Source: an uncultured Erythrobacter sp.
GTDB taxonomy: Bacteria; Pseudomonadota; Alphaproteobacteria; Sphingomonadales; Sphingomonadaceae
Length of the DNA: 64,000 bases
Assembly: GCA_947503155.1 (NCBI GenBank)
Contig: CANNCL010000001.1
Span: 930,001 to 994,000, forward strand
Direction of reading: 5' to 3'
The position numbers and the translations under genes were made by a program. Numbering within the stretch: position 1 is the first letter of the stretch; each line of letters starts with the position of its first letter. The notes under the pieces are model-generated. The model was not told the origin of the DNA. It did not search any database and saw only the letters and a program-made list of their open reading frames with translations. Below, piece by piece: positions 17,647 through 26,244 of this stretch.

Positions 17647-18579
17647 ATGAGCGAGCAAGAGAGTGGCCAGATCGGGGCGTGGACCAGAGGCCGTGCGCGC
17701 AGCATGGAGCAATATGGCGCGATGATGGGCGTTGCGATGGCGGGTGACCGCCCAAATTTCCGCCCGCATGAGCCGCAAGCGGGCGATGTCTACATCACTT
17801 GCTGGGCCAAGAGCGGCACGACTTTCATGCAGCAGATGTTCCACCAGATGCGAACAGGTGCGACCGGCGGCGATATGGATTTCGACGATATCAGCCGCGT
17901 TGTGCCGTGGGATGACGCGGCGCTGATGGCCGATTTCGACATGACCGCGCCGCAAGTGGCAAGCCCGCGCGGCTTCAAATCGCACCGGGAATATGAGCGC
18001 TTGCCAGCAGGTGGCCGTTATGTCGTGACCCTGCGCGATCCGAAGGAGACGTTTGTCTCGTTCTACCGCTTCCTCAATGGCTGGCATTTTGAGAAGGATG
18101 CGATGGGCATGGAGGCGTTTATGCCAATGTGGATGAGCGGCGGGCCGGGGGGCTGCGATTATGCCACGCATCTGCTGAGTTGGTATGGGCGGCGGCAAGA
18201 GGCGGATAGCCTAATCATGACCTACAAATGGGCGGTCAAGAACCGCGAGCAGACGCTGCTGCGGCTGGCGGTTTTGTGCGGGATAGAGTTGACGCCGCAG
18301 ATCACCGCACTGGTGATGGAGCGGACAACACGTGCGTATATGAGCGATCACGAAGACCGCTTTGACGATGCGATGATGTGCAAAGTGTTGGAGGAACGCT
18401 GCGGCGTGGCCGCGGCGAGCGATTCCACCAAGGTGCAAAAGGCCGGCAGTTCAGCGAGCGCCTTGCCGCAAGGTATCGCCGATCAGATCGACGCAATGTG
18501 GGCGGAGAAAATCGCGCCCGTCACCGGCCACGCCGACTTCGCCGCATTGGCGGCAGAAGTCGACGCGCAGATGGCGTGA
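17647..18579 (+). CDS. Sulfotransferase family protein
   Basis: 310 aa. The PAPS 5'-phosphosulfate loop is CWAKSGTTF (AKSGTT at residues 54-59). The 3'-phosphate motif is VVTLRDPKETFVSFYRF, so it belongs to the cytosolic sulfotransferase superfamily that moves sulfate from PAPS to an alcohol or amine. ATG 17647 follows a GGGGCGAATG stretch. The acceptor is unknown. It stands alone on the + strand between mirror-arranged minus-strand genes. Confidence 0.88.
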   Translation: MSEQESGQIGAWTRGRARSMEQYGAMMGVAMAGDRPNFRPHEPQAGDVYITCWAKSGTTFMQQMFHQMRTGATGGDMDFDDISRVVPWDDAALMADFDMTAPQVASPRGFKSHREYERLPAGGRYVVTLRDPKETFVSFYRFLNGWHFEKDAMGMEAFMPMWMSGGPGGCDYATHLLSWYGRRQEADSLIMTYKWAVKNREQTLLRLAVLCGIELTPQITALVMERTTRAYMSDHEDRFDDAMMCKVLEERCGVAAASDSTKVQKAGSSASALPQGIADQIDAMWAEKIAPVTGHADFAALAAEVDAQMA

Positions 18580-18582
18580 TGC

Positions 18583-18960
18583 TTAAAACAGCAGCGTTTT
18601 GGGATCAGGCATAGGTTCCTGCTTTTGCGCCTTGAGCAGGCTCATGACGCTGCGCACGCCGACCCAGATGAACGGGAGCGGGAGGGCGATCATGCCGATA
18701 ACCGTAATGGTCAAGATTACCGAAGCGAGAAAACCGATCCAAAAGGTGCGGATGAGATAGGTGAAATGCGAGGCAGCCCAAGCGTCTTGGTTGTCGCCTT
18801 GCCAAACATGAGCGAGCACGATGCCGACGAGACCGGAAAAGCCAGTTACGAAGCTGCCGAGATAGCACAGTGTGATGATGGTGGGTTGGTTGAAGTCGAA
18901 ACCGTTATTGGTCTCGTTTCCGTTGGTGCCGTTGGTGCCGTTGGTGGCTGGTTCGTTCAT
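18583..18960 (-). CDS. DUF4870-like membrane protein (copy 2)
   Basis: 125 aa from ATG 18960. Three hydrophobic helices; HFTYLIRTFWIGFL and the C-terminus SLLKAQKQEPMPDPKTLLF align with copy 1 at 16123-16608. The N-terminus has a short Asn-Gly-Thr repeat (NGTNGTNGN) encoded by a 9-bp tandem repeat. It converges on the sulfotransferase gene with three bases between stops. Confidence 0.8.
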   Translation of the reverse strand: MNEPATNGTNGTNGNETNNGFDFNQPTIITLCYLGSFVTGFSGLVGIVLAHVWQGDNQDAWAASHFTYLIRTFWIGFLASVILTITVIGMIALPLPFIWVGVRSVMSLLKAQKQEPMPDPKTLLF

Positions 18961-19115
18961 GGCTATTCCCCTTTGTTGCCTGACGATTGGTAAGCTGTGT
19001 GCGTTGCACTCTAGGCCTAGCGGGCGCGGGGGCAAGCGTTTCGTGAAGAGCGTTGCACCGGCTGCGTTATCAGATGCGCCATCACTTGCGCCATCACCTG
19101 CTCTATCAGCGGGGT

Positions 19116-19667
19116 CTATTCGCACCAATCTTGCGGCCAAGCGCCCCAACCATTCTCCGCTGCCAAACCGCCTTCGATCATCACATCGGCGAGGTATTCG
19201 GGGGCTTTGCCTGGGTGGATGCGGCGCACTTCGCGCAGCTCGCGGCCATATTGATCAAACGGCGGATCGCCCGCACCGCTCCATTCAAACGCGCCTTCGC
19301 CGAGCCATTGGTGAAGCCGTTCCCGCGCTGTTTGGGCGAGCGCGCTTTCCGCGTCGCACGCCCCATCGATCTCTGGCGTGTCAAATCCGATCAGGCGGAT
19401 ACGCCGCCGCCCCTCGCCAAAACCGATCACCACCGTATCGCCATCGACAACGCAGCCGGTTCCGCGGTCCCTTTCACCGCACAGCGCAAACTGCGTGTCC
19501 ACTTCCACCCATTCCCCGGCATCGGCGGCGGGGCGAAAGCCAAACCACCACACGGCCATGACAATCAGCAACGTGACCGGAACGCGCCAGATCAGCCACC
19601 AATCGGCCAAGCGGCTGCGGTCAGCCGGTGCGCGTTTGAATTTAGGGCGGAGACGGCGACGGGACAT
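19116..19667 (-). CDS. Thermonuclease-family protein, membrane-anchored (paralogue)
   Basis: 183 aa. A basic N-terminus and one membrane helix (VPVTLLIVMAVWWFGF) precede an SNase-like domain: GCVVDGDTVVIG, IRLIGFDTPEI and FDQYGRELREV. A C-terminal Cys (DWCE) matches the C-terminal WC of the paralogue at 14523-15092. Together with copy 2 of DUF4870 it repeats the nuclease plus DUF4870 pairing. Confidence 0.85.
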   Translation of the reverse strand: MSRRRLRPKFKRAPADRSRLADWWLIWRVPVTLLIVMAVWWFGFRPAADAGEWVEVDTQFALCGERDRGTGCVVDGDTVVIGFGEGRRRIRLIGFDTPEIDGACDAESALAQTARERLHQWLGEGAFEWSGAGDPPFDQYGRELREVRRIHPGKAPEYLADVMIEGGLAAENGWGAWPQDWCE

Positions 19668-19738
19668 TGGTGCTCAATCTAACACTCCGGCCGTGCAAGC
19701 TCCACTGTTCTTAACCCCGCGCGTAAGGCCGCGCGCAC

Positions 19739-19771
19739 AAAAAAGCCGCCCGAACCATGTCCGGGCGGCTT
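19739..19771 (-). terminator. Intrinsic terminator of the bufferin gene
   Basis: Perfect 10-bp stem AAGCCGCCCG (19743-19752) with CGGGCGGCTT (19762-19771), followed on the minus strand by TTTTTTG. It lies 46 bp past the bufferin stop. Confidence 0.85.
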
Positions 19772-19816
19772 CTTGTGTTCCAAAGCAGCGCGAGATCGCG
19801 CCGCCTTCAAACCCTA

Positions 19817-20149
19817 TTAGGCTTCGATTGGCTCAAGCGAACCGGTGCCAGTTGGCGTTTCGGTGTCGACGCAAGTGCCCGCATCGACATAGGTCCATGC
19901 ATTGCCTTGGTAATCGACAACGCTGGTGCCGGCACAGCTTGTGCCCGGGCCAGCAGCGCAGTCATTCTGACCAGCGAGCGAAATACCGTAGCAACGCTCT
20001 TTCGCATCAGCAGCGACTTCTGTGGTTTCAGCGCCTTCTGCGCCTGCTTCAGCGGCTTCGGTCGGAGCGTCTGCACCGCCCGAACAAGCAGCAGCAAGGC
20101 CAGCGGCAGCGGCAAGAGCGATCGAGCCTGAAATACGTGATGTGTTCAT
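19817..20149 (-). CDS. bufA1: Bufferin-like periplasmic metallophore (DUF2282)
   Basis: 110 aa; GGAGGAAACAAC precedes ATG 20149. A signal sequence ends near AAAC-SGG and could be a weak lipobox. An Ala/Glu-rich linker follows. The DUF2282 core has four conserved Cys in [21 protein letters not shown] and AGTCVD. This family was recently described as BufA1 bufferin, which sequesters copper or other metals in the periplasm. The usual partners (DUF692 BufB and BufC) are not adjacent, so here it is solitary. The symbol rests on family resemblance only. Confidence 0.78.
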   Translation of the reverse strand: MNTSRISGSIALAAAAGLAAACSGGADAPTEAAEAGAEGAETTEVAADAKERCYGISLAGQNDCAAGPGTSCAGTSVVDYQGNAWTYVDAGTCVDTETPTGTGSLEPIEA

Positions 20150-20245
20150 GTTGTTTCCTCCATCCATGATGATTCGATAGGCGCAGAACGTCGCGCCATC
20201 GACAATCAGTTCGCTAGGAAACAGCATTTGGTTACGTTGCCAAGT

Positions 20246-20258
20246 GTAAAATTTACAA
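20246..20258. promoter_or_regulatory. TGTAAA-A-TTTACA dyad upstream of the bufferin gene
   Basis: A perfect 6-bp-arm inverted repeat, 97 bp upstream of the bufferin start and 90 bp upstream of argB. It is similar to the dyad at 15895-15906. Candidate operator for an unknown regulator. Confidence 0.4.
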
Positions 20259-20347
20259 AATGCTTTGGAATGCCTTTTCTTCCCTATGGGCCGATGCTGC
20301 GCTAAGCGGCGCAAATACAATGGCACAAAGAGCAAATTGAAGGCGCG

Positions 20348-21268
20348 ATGACAGACGAGACCGGGACCACCGATCAAAAGCTTGATCTTTCCAAAGCGGA
20401 AGTGCTCATCGAGGCGCTGCCTTATTTTCAGCGTTACGCAGGGCGTACATTCGTTGTGAAATATGGCGGCCATGCGATGGGCAATAAACAGGCCGCGCGC
20501 GATTTTGCCGAAGATATCGTTTTGCTGAAAGCGGTCGGTATTAACCCAGTGGTTGTCCATGGCGGCGGGCCGCAAATTGGCGAGATGCTTTCGCGTTTAG
20601 GCGTAGAAAGCACCTTTGTTGACGGCTTACGTGTGACGGACGAGGCGACGGCAAAGATTGCCGAAATGGTCCTGTCGGGCGCGATTAACAAAGAGCTGGT
20701 CGGATGGCTGTCCAATGCCGGGGGCAAGGCGTTGGGCATTTCGGGCAAAGATGGCGGATTGGTCACCGCGCGCAAAGTTACACGCACCACGCGCGATCCC
20801 GAAAGCCTCATCGAAAGCATCGTTGACCTGGGATTTGTCGGAGAACCCGCAAAGGTGGATACCAGCGTGATCGACACCGCAGTTGCGGCTGGCATGATCC
20901 CCGTTATCGCCCCGATTGCTCCGGGCGAAGACGGTGAAACCTACAATATCAACGCCGATACAATGGCAGGCGCGATTGCGGCGGCTTTGGGCGCGGCGCG
21001 GCTGTTTCTGCTGACCGATGTCGCGGGCGTCTTGGATGGGGATGGCAAATTGCTGACGGATCTATGCCCTGCCGACATCGCCGAATTGCGCGAAAAAGGC
21101 GTGGTCAAAGGCGGCATGGTGCCCAAGCTGGAAACCTGCGTGTCTGCGGTTGAATCGGGCTGCGAAGCGGCGGTTGTCCTCGATGGGCGGGTTGGCCACG
21201 CGATGCTGCTCGAATTCTTCACCGCGCGCGGTGCGGGTACACTGGTGCGCGCAGAGAGTTCCGGCTAG
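20348..21268 (+). CDS. argB: Acetylglutamate kinase
   Basis: 306 aa. Phosphorylates N-acetyl-L-glutamate, the second step of arginine synthesis. Family blocks are [10 protein letters not shown] near the N-terminus (phosphate-binding Lys and Gly-rich loop), [10 protein letters not shown] (substrate-binding glycines), the [16 protein letters not shown] block and [10 protein letters not shown] at the ATP site. Length is normal. No other arg gene is nearby. A hairpin formed by TCCGGCT/AGCCGGA overlaps its stop codon (21260-21279). Confidence 0.96.
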   Translation: MTDETGTTDQKLDLSKAEVLIEALPYFQRYAGRTFVVKYGGHAMGNKQAARDFAEDIVLLKAVGINPVVVHGGGPQIGEMLSRLGVESTFVDGLRVTDEATAKIAEMVLSGAINKELVGWLSNAGGKALGISGKDGGLVTARKVTRTTRDPESLIESIVDLGFVGEPAKVDTSVIDTAVAAGMIPVIAPIAPGEDGETYNINADTMAGAIAAALGAARLFLLTDVAGVLDGDGKLLTDLCPADIAELREKGVVKGGMVPKLETCVSAVESGCEAAVVLDGRVGHAMLLEFFTARGAGTLVRAESSG

Positions 21269-21330
21269 GCGCAGCCGGACATGGATTCGGCGCAAGATAA
21301 CTTGCCCTGTCTGACTTGACGAGCGGCCAA

Positions 21331-21354
21331 GGCGTATTAGTTATATAATACGCC
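21331..21354. promoter_or_regulatory. Perfect 9-bp dyad upstream of yggT
   Basis: GGCGTATTA (21331-21339) and TAATACGCC (21346-21354) flank GTTATA; a TATAAT hexamer lies at 21344-21349. It could be an operator over a -10 element or an RNA hairpin ending the argB transcript. Confidence 0.4.
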
Positions 21355-21374
21355 ACTTTCTTACAGGAATACAC

Positions 21375-21671
21375 ATGCAAGGTCTTTTACTGATCAACGA
21401 CATCATTGGCATGCTTTCCGGCCTGCTGATCATGCTGATAATCATTCAATTTGTGATCGGCTTGCTGTTCGCCTTCAATGTGGTCAGCCCGTCCAATCAA
21501 TTTCTGACGGCTGTTTATCAATCGATCAACAATCTGCTTGATCCAATCCTGCGGCCAATCCGGCGAATTATGCCAGATACAGGCGCGATTGATTTCTCAC
21601 CAATCGTATTGATTATCGGCCTCAGGATTCTCGAAGCGGTCATTTACCGCATCGTCCAAAGCGCTGCCTGA
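21375..21671 (+). CDS. YggT family membrane protein
   Basis: 98 aa with two membrane segments: IIGMLSGLLIMLIIIQFVIG near the N-terminus and FSPIVLIIGLRILEAVIY at the C-terminus. Between them is the family motif NQFLTAVYQSINNLLDPILRPIRRIMP. YggT proteins are implicated in membrane or cell-division/osmotic functions but the role is not settled. It ends 14 bp before folD, so the two are likely co-transcribed. Confidence 0.88.
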   Translation: MQGLLLINDIIGMLSGLLIMLIIIQFVIGLLFAFNVVSPSNQFLTAVYQSINNLLDPILRPIRRIMPDTGAIDFSPIVLIIGLRILEAVIYRIVQSAA

Positions 21672-21685
21672 CCGGACCATAGAAC

Positions 21686-22579
21686 ATGACCGCCACACGT
21701 ATTGACGGAAAAGCCTTCGCGCTGAAACTGCGCGAGCTCGTAGGGGCTAGCGCGCTGGAATTCGCCGCCGCTGCGGGGCGTAAGCCGGGGCTGGCCGTTG
21801 TGCTAATCGGCGATGATCCCGCCAGCCAAGTCTATGTTGGTAGCAAAGGCAAAGCGACGCTGGCCGCCAATATGAACAGTTTTGAGCACCGCTTGCCCGA
21901 TGACACGAATGCGGCGGATTTGCTTGCTTTGATCGAACGGCTCAATGGCGACGACGCGGTTGACGGCATCCTAGTGCAATTGCCGCTGCCTGCTCATTTG
22001 GACGAACAATCGATTATCTCTTCGATCAGCCCGGATAAGGATGTGGACGGTTTCCATGTCATCAATGCGGGCCGTTTGAGCGTGGGCCAATCGGGTTTTG
22101 TGCCGTGCACCCCGCTGGGTTGTATGATGCTGCTGACGGACCGTTTGGGCGATCTTTCGGGATTGGAAGCGGTCGTTGTGGGCCGATCAAACATCGTGGG
22201 TAAGCCGATGGCGCAATTGCTGCTCGACGCGAATGCCACCGTCACGATCGCGCATAGCCGGACCAAAGACCTGCCAGCGGTCGTGAAACGCGCGGATATC
22301 GTGGTCGCCGCGGTTGGCCGCCCGAACATGATCGGCAAGGATTGGTTGAAAGACGGCGCAACGGTTATTGATGTCGGTATCAACCGTTTGCCGCCGGAAC
22401 CGGGTAAGGAAAAAGGCAAGTTGGTGGGCGATGTCGCTTTTGATGAGGCGAGCGAAGTTGCCGCTGCGATCACGCCAGTGCCGGGCGGTGTGGGCCCGAT
22501 GACCATCGCGGTTCTGCTGCGCAACACTTTGGTCGCGGCCTATCGCAATGCCGATTTGAATGTGCCCGCCCATCTATAG
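21686..22579 (+). CDS. folD: Methylenetetrahydrofolate dehydrogenase / cyclohydrolase
   Basis: 297 aa. Bifunctional enzyme of one-carbon metabolism (NADP-dependent dehydrogenase and methenyl-THF cyclohydrolase). Characteristic blocks are the YVGSKGKA active-site segment (Tyr and Lys), [15 protein letters not shown], the NADP site [11 protein letters not shown] and the C-terminal [11 protein letters not shown]. Length is normal. Confidence 0.96.
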   Translation: MTATRIDGKAFALKLRELVGASALEFAAAAGRKPGLAVVLIGDDPASQVYVGSKGKATLAANMNSFEHRLPDDTNAADLLALIERLNGDDAVDGILVQLPLPAHLDEQSIISSISPDKDVDGFHVINAGRLSVGQSGFVPCTPLGCMMLLTDRLGDLSGLEAVVVGRSNIVGKPMAQLLLDANATVTIAHSRTKDLPAVVKRADIVVAAVGRPNMIGKDWLKDGATVIDVGINRLPPEPGKEKGKLVGDVAFDEASEVAAAITPVPGGVGPMTIAVLLRNTLVAAYRNADLNVPAHL

Positions 22580-22654
22580 GCGCGCATGATCGCGGGCAGT
22601 CAGCTTGCGTAAATTCACGAAGACCGACAGGGTGCGCTTTCCATAGGAGCCCTG

Positions 22655-23443
22655 ATGAAAACCTCCCTCAGACCACTGGCGCAAACGGCCACTTCCATAC
22701 TGTTACTGACGGCTCTGGCCGCCTGTGCGAGCGGGCCGCGCGGACCATCGAACGCCGTGATTGCACGCGCTCTGGTCAGCGCACCAGGAGCCGCGCAGCC
22801 AAGCACAATCGTCTCGACAGAGCTTGCCTTCGCCCGCGAGGCTCAAGAGCGCGGCCAGTTCGTTGCCGGAACAGATTTTGCCGCACCGGGCGCATTGATC
22901 CATGGCAGCAACGGCCCGGTCGCTTACGCCGCCGTTGTTTCCGCCCTGCAAGCAAGCGGGATCAGTTCGAATTGGGAAACGCGCGCGGTTGTTATGAGCT
23001 GCGACGGAGAAATAGCGCTCAGCCAAGGGCGCTTTGTCGATCAGGATGGGTTCGTTGGAAATTACGTCACCACTTGGGTCCGCCAAGGTGATGGGGCGTA
23101 TAAATGGACTTATGATGTCGCCGGGCGCGATGATCCGCAGCCGCCGCCGCGCGCCCAGATAGAGGATGGCGACATTGTCGTGACCTCGATCGATTCGATC
23201 GAAGGGCTGGTCGCGACTTGCCCAAGGCGGGATGAAAGTGTGCCGCCGCCGCCCGCGATCCCGATTGGCGAAGACGGCGCAACCGACGCACAATTGTCGC
23301 GCGATGGCACGCTGCGCTGGCGGTGGGAACACCGCGCAGGCGGCGTCAAATATGTCACCGCAGAATATTTCTACGAAGGGCAATGGCTGACCGCAATTGA
23401 AGAAAGCCTTGCATCGCCTCTTGCAAGTTCGGCAGAAGAGTGA
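22655..23443 (+). CDS. Lipoprotein with an NTF2-like domain
   Basis: 262 aa. The lipobox ALAAC marks a lipoprotein. Residues ~50-110 (STELAFAREAQERGQFVAG, PGALIHGSNGPVAYAAVVSAL) resemble the DUF4440/SnoaL-like NTF2 fold with its helix and cone opening. The C-terminal half contains WRWEHRAGGVKYVTAEYFYEG, with no recognised domain. Catalytic residues are not evident. It lies between folD and marC in the same direction. Confidence 0.65.
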   Translation: MKTSLRPLAQTATSILLLTALAACASGPRGPSNAVIARALVSAPGAAQPSTIVSTELAFAREAQERGQFVAGTDFAAPGALIHGSNGPVAYAAVVSALQASGISSNWETRAVVMSCDGEIALSQGRFVDQDGFVGNYVTTWVRQGDGAYKWTYDVAGRDDPQPPPRAQIEDGDIVVTSIDSIEGLVATCPRRDESVPPPPAIPIGEDGATDAQLSRDGTLRWRWEHRAGGVKYVTAEYFYEGQWLTAIEESLASPLASSAEE

Positions 23444-23497
23444 TGAGGGGCGCGCGAAGCGCAAATTGCGCGCCCAACCCCATAATTTTGAGCCTAT

Positions 23498-24151
23498 ATG
23501 CTGCCTGAACTCTTTATCTCCGCCTTTGTAACCTTGTTCGTGGTGATCGATCCGCCTGGATGTGCGCCGATCTATGCCGGGCTAACGAAAGACGCGACGC
23601 CGAAACAGGCGCGGACGATGGCTTTACGTGCGACCGCGATTGCGGCTGTCATCTTGTTGATCTTTGCATTTTTTGGCGAAGGCTTGCTGGGAGCGTTGCA
23701 TATTGAGCTGGATAGTTTCCGCATTGCGGGCGGGTTGATGCTGTTTTGGATCGCGTTTGAAATGGTGTTCGAAAAACGCACACAGCGGCGCACAGAGCGT
23801 GCGGATAAAGTGAATGCCGACCCGGAAGTCGAAGATGTCTCGGTGTTCCCAATGGCTATGCCAATGCTGGCGGGACCGGGTGCAATTGCCGCGATCATGT
23901 TGCTGATGAACGAGGCGGACACGCCTGCTGAGACGCTGGAAGTCTTCGCAGCTCTTATCACGGTGCTGCTGCTGACCGCTGCCGCATTGGTGGCGGCTGG
24001 ACCGCTGATCCGGTTGCTGGGGGACAAGGTTGAGGCCGTGATCACCCGGTTGCTCGGCGTGCTGCTTGCGGCGCTTGCAGCGCAATATGTAATCGACGGT
24101 TTGCGCGGTGCTTTTTTCGTGGCGGCCGCCCCTTCTGGGGTGATCGTTTAA
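23498..24151 (+). CDS. MarC family integral membrane protein
   Basis: 217 aa with about six hydrophobic segments. The N-terminal FISAFVTLFVVIDPPGCAPIYAGL and the central FPMAMPMLAGPGAIAAIMLL are the two MarC half-repeats. Despite its name, MarC has not been shown to transport drugs; the substrate is unknown. It converges on the LON-domain gene with a 15-bp gap. Confidence 0.9.
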   Translation: MLPELFISAFVTLFVVIDPPGCAPIYAGLTKDATPKQARTMALRATAIAAVILLIFAFFGEGLLGALHIELDSFRIAGGLMLFWIAFEMVFEKRTQRRTERADKVNADPEVEDVSVFPMAMPMLAGPGAIAAIMLLMNEADTPAETLEVFAALITVLLLTAAALVAAGPLIRLLGDKVEAVITRLLGVLLAALAAQYVIDGLRGAFFVAAAPSGVIV

Positions 24152-24166
24152 ATCAGCGCGGCTCCC

Positions 24167-24778
24167 TTATTGCAGGGTCATAATCTCTTCGGTGCCATCG
24201 CTGCGCCCGAAAAACTGCATCAACTGAACCAGCAATTCGCAGCGCGCAGACAGCGTTGATGCCTCAAGCAGCGCCTGTTTCGATGCGCCATCGAAAGGCG
24301 CGATCTGCGAAACCCCGTTAATCAGCGATTGGTCATCCAATCGCTCCACCGAATCCCAATCGACACTATACCCCTGCGCATCGGCAAATTCGCGCGCCTC
24401 GCGTTCAAAGCCGCCGCGCTGCGCATGGCTTAGCGTTTCATCGAAATCATCCTCGATCAATTCGCCTTCGACCTGCCGAAATGTCGTTGCGGTGTCGAGT
24501 TCGCGCAGCAGTTTAAACCGGGATTTGCCTTCGAGGATCAAATTGTAGCGGCCATCATCCATGGCCTCGATCTCCCCGATATGCCCGACACAGCCAATTG
24601 TATAAAGCGGCGAGCCTTCTTCGGGGCGCTGGGGCTGAATCATTGCGATGCGGCGGTCGCGGGCTAACGAATCACCGATAAGCGCCCGGTAACGCGGCTC
24701 AAAGATGTGCAACGGCAATTGCAGCCCGGGAAACAGGACCGCGCCGGACAGCGGAAAGATCGAAAGTCGCGTGGGCAT
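24167..24778 (-). CDS. LON substrate-binding domain protein
   Basis: 203 aa from ATG 24778. It contains only the N-terminal domain of Lon protease: LSIFPLSGAVLFPGLQLPL, HIFEPRYRAL, then IGCVGHIGEIEAMDDGRYN. There is no AAA+ or protease part. Such stand-alone proteins are common and uncharacterised. It starts 10 bp after the stop of the thioredoxin-domain gene, so the two probably form an operon with a proteostasis theme. Confidence 0.9.
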   Translation of the reverse strand: MPTRLSIFPLSGAVLFPGLQLPLHIFEPRYRALIGDSLARDRRIAMIQPQRPEEGSPLYTIGCVGHIGEIEAMDDGRYNLILEGKSRFKLLRELDTATTFRQVEGELIEDDFDETLSHAQRGGFEREAREFADAQGYSVDWDSVERLDDQSLINGVSQIAPFDGASKQALLEASTLSARCELLVQLMQFFGRSDGTEEIMTLQ

Positions 24779-24788
24779 AAGCTCGCTC

Positions 24789-25736
24789 TTACCCGAACAG
24801 GACCTTGGACAGGCGGCGGCGGGTGGCGACCACCCATTCGTCTTCCATGCCGGTCGCTTCGAATATCTGGAGCAGTTTGGCTCGGGCTGCGCTGTCATTC
24901 CATTCGCGGTCCGTAGCGACCATGCCAAGCAGCGTATCAGCGGCTTCATCGCGCGCTCCGCCGGCAAAGGCGGCCTCGGCAAAGGTCATTTGCGCATCCA
25001 TATCATCCGGGCTGCCTGCGGCTGCATCGCGCAACGCCGCGAGCGCGCCATCGTCGACCTGTGTCCCAGCAAGCTCCAGCGCGGTTTCAGCGGCTGACAT
25101 GGCGGGATCGTCCTTGATCTTGAGATAGACCGGACTGCTTTTGATCGCGTCCAGCATCTGCTGCGCTTCTGCAGTCTGACCCATCACGATTTGAGCGCGA
25201 ATCATACCCGCGATCGCAGCGGCGTTTTCCGGGTCGAATTCGGTCACTTGCGCAAAAATGCCAAGCGCGCGGTCCGTGTCACCCTCTGCCAAGGCAGTTT
25301 CGCCCATCTTCACGAATTGAGCGATCTCCTCTGCCGATGGTCCCTGCGGCGCAGCGCCCGCCGCGGCACCGGGTTGAACCGGCAGCTGCGTCAGCAATTG
25401 GTCAATCGCTTCTTTGAGCTGACTTTCTGTGCGCGCACTGGTGAGGTCAGCGACCGGCTGCCCTTGAAACATCGCATAGACTGTCGGGATCGATTTCACC
25501 TGGAACTGACCAGCGATGAATTTGTCTTCGTCGACATTCACCTTGGCAAGAATCACGCCCTTATCGGCATATTCTGCGGCGATCTTCTCCAGCGTTGGCG
25601 TCAGGGCCTTACATGGCCCGCACCATTCCGCCCAGAAATCCAGAATTACCAGTTTCGTTTGCGAGGGATCGACCACTTCCTTGCGGAATTTGTCGACGGC
25701 TTTTTGCTCTTCGATATTGAGACCCATGCTGGCCAA
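24789..25736 (-). CDS. Thioredoxin-domain co-chaperone, CnoX (YbbN)-like
   Basis: 315 aa. A thioredoxin domain with WCGPC at residues 38-42 is followed by a Pro/Ala linker and a TPR-like helical half (DRALGIFAQVTEFDPENAAA, repeated helices). This architecture matches CnoX/YbbN, which protects unfolded proteins and hands them to GroEL or DnaK. TTG 25736 is preferred over ATG 25727 because AGGAG lies at proper spacing before TTG. The CGPC redox pair is intact, unlike E. coli YbbN. Confidence 0.88.
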   Translation of the reverse strand: MASMGLNIEEQKAVDKFRKEVVDPSQTKLVILDFWAEWCGPCKALTPTLEKIAAEYADKGVILAKVNVDEDKFIAGQFQVKSIPTVYAMFQGQPVADLTSARTESQLKEAIDQLLTQLPVQPGAAAGAAPQGPSAEEIAQFVKMGETALAEGDTDRALGIFAQVTEFDPENAAAIAGMIRAQIVMGQTAEAQQMLDAIKSSPVYLKIKDDPAMSAAETALELAGTQVDDGALAALRDAAAGSPDDMDAQMTFAEAAFAGGARDEAADTLLGMVATDREWNDSAARAKLLQIFEATGMEDEWVVATRRRLSKVLFG

Positions 25737-25965
25737 GGATGCTCTCCTGTCGTGTATTTGGAAAAATTGGGTGTTTGAATTGAGCCCCTATGTGGGGCGT
25801 TTTTCGGCCTTGTGAACCTTGGCGCACACTCTGGCTAGACGGTGCGGGGTGAATGCTTGCGATATTTGATCAATTTTGCGCTTGCAGGCGCACACGCCCC
25901 CTGTTACTTGCGCCGCCTCTCCGGCAGAGAAGTGCGAAGATCGCCTCTCTGTGAGACGTCAGTGA

Positions 25966-26040
25966 GCGGGCGTAGCTCAGGGGTAGAGCACAACCTTGCC
26001 AAGGTTGGGGTCGGGCGTTCGAATCGCCTCGCCCGCTCCA
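25966..26040 (+). tRNA. tRNA-Gly (GCC)
   Basis: Acceptor GCGGGCG/CGCCCGC, D-arm GCTC...GAGC, anticodon stem CAACC/GGTTG with loop TTGCCAA (anticodon GCC), T-loop TTCGAAT, discriminator T and encoded CCA at 26038-26040. All stems pair. Confidence 0.97.
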
Positions 26041-26206
26041 TTGATTTCACCAAACCACCCCGTTTGGTGTGACCGTTAATCTGTGTGACAGATTGCGTGT
26101 CAATTTTGCCGCACAAAACACCGATCATCGGTCCTCCTGCGCGTTTCGCCGAAACTTTACGATTTTCAGTTGCAGTTTGCTGACTGATCCGTAGTGACCA
26201 TGATAC

Positions 26207-26220
26207 GTTATTACATAATC
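26207..26220. promoter_or_regulatory. AT-rich dyad before the ZnuD-like receptor
   Basis: TTAT-TAC-ATAA within GTTATTACATAATC, 25-38 bp upstream of the receptor ATG. Position and composition would suit a Zur operator, but the match to any known Zur consensus is weak. Confidence 0.25.
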
Positions 26221-26244
26221 GCAATCGGGATCCCTCAGATCAAC

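Noticed and set aside
20150..20575. N-terminal extension of the bufferin ORF to 20575
   Set aside because: It overlaps argB in antisense; a perfect ribosome site and signal peptide mark ATG 20149 as the start.
26194..26244. Upstream start of the ZnuD-like receptor
   Set aside because: The added residues precede a complete signal peptide starting at 26245 and would disrupt it.
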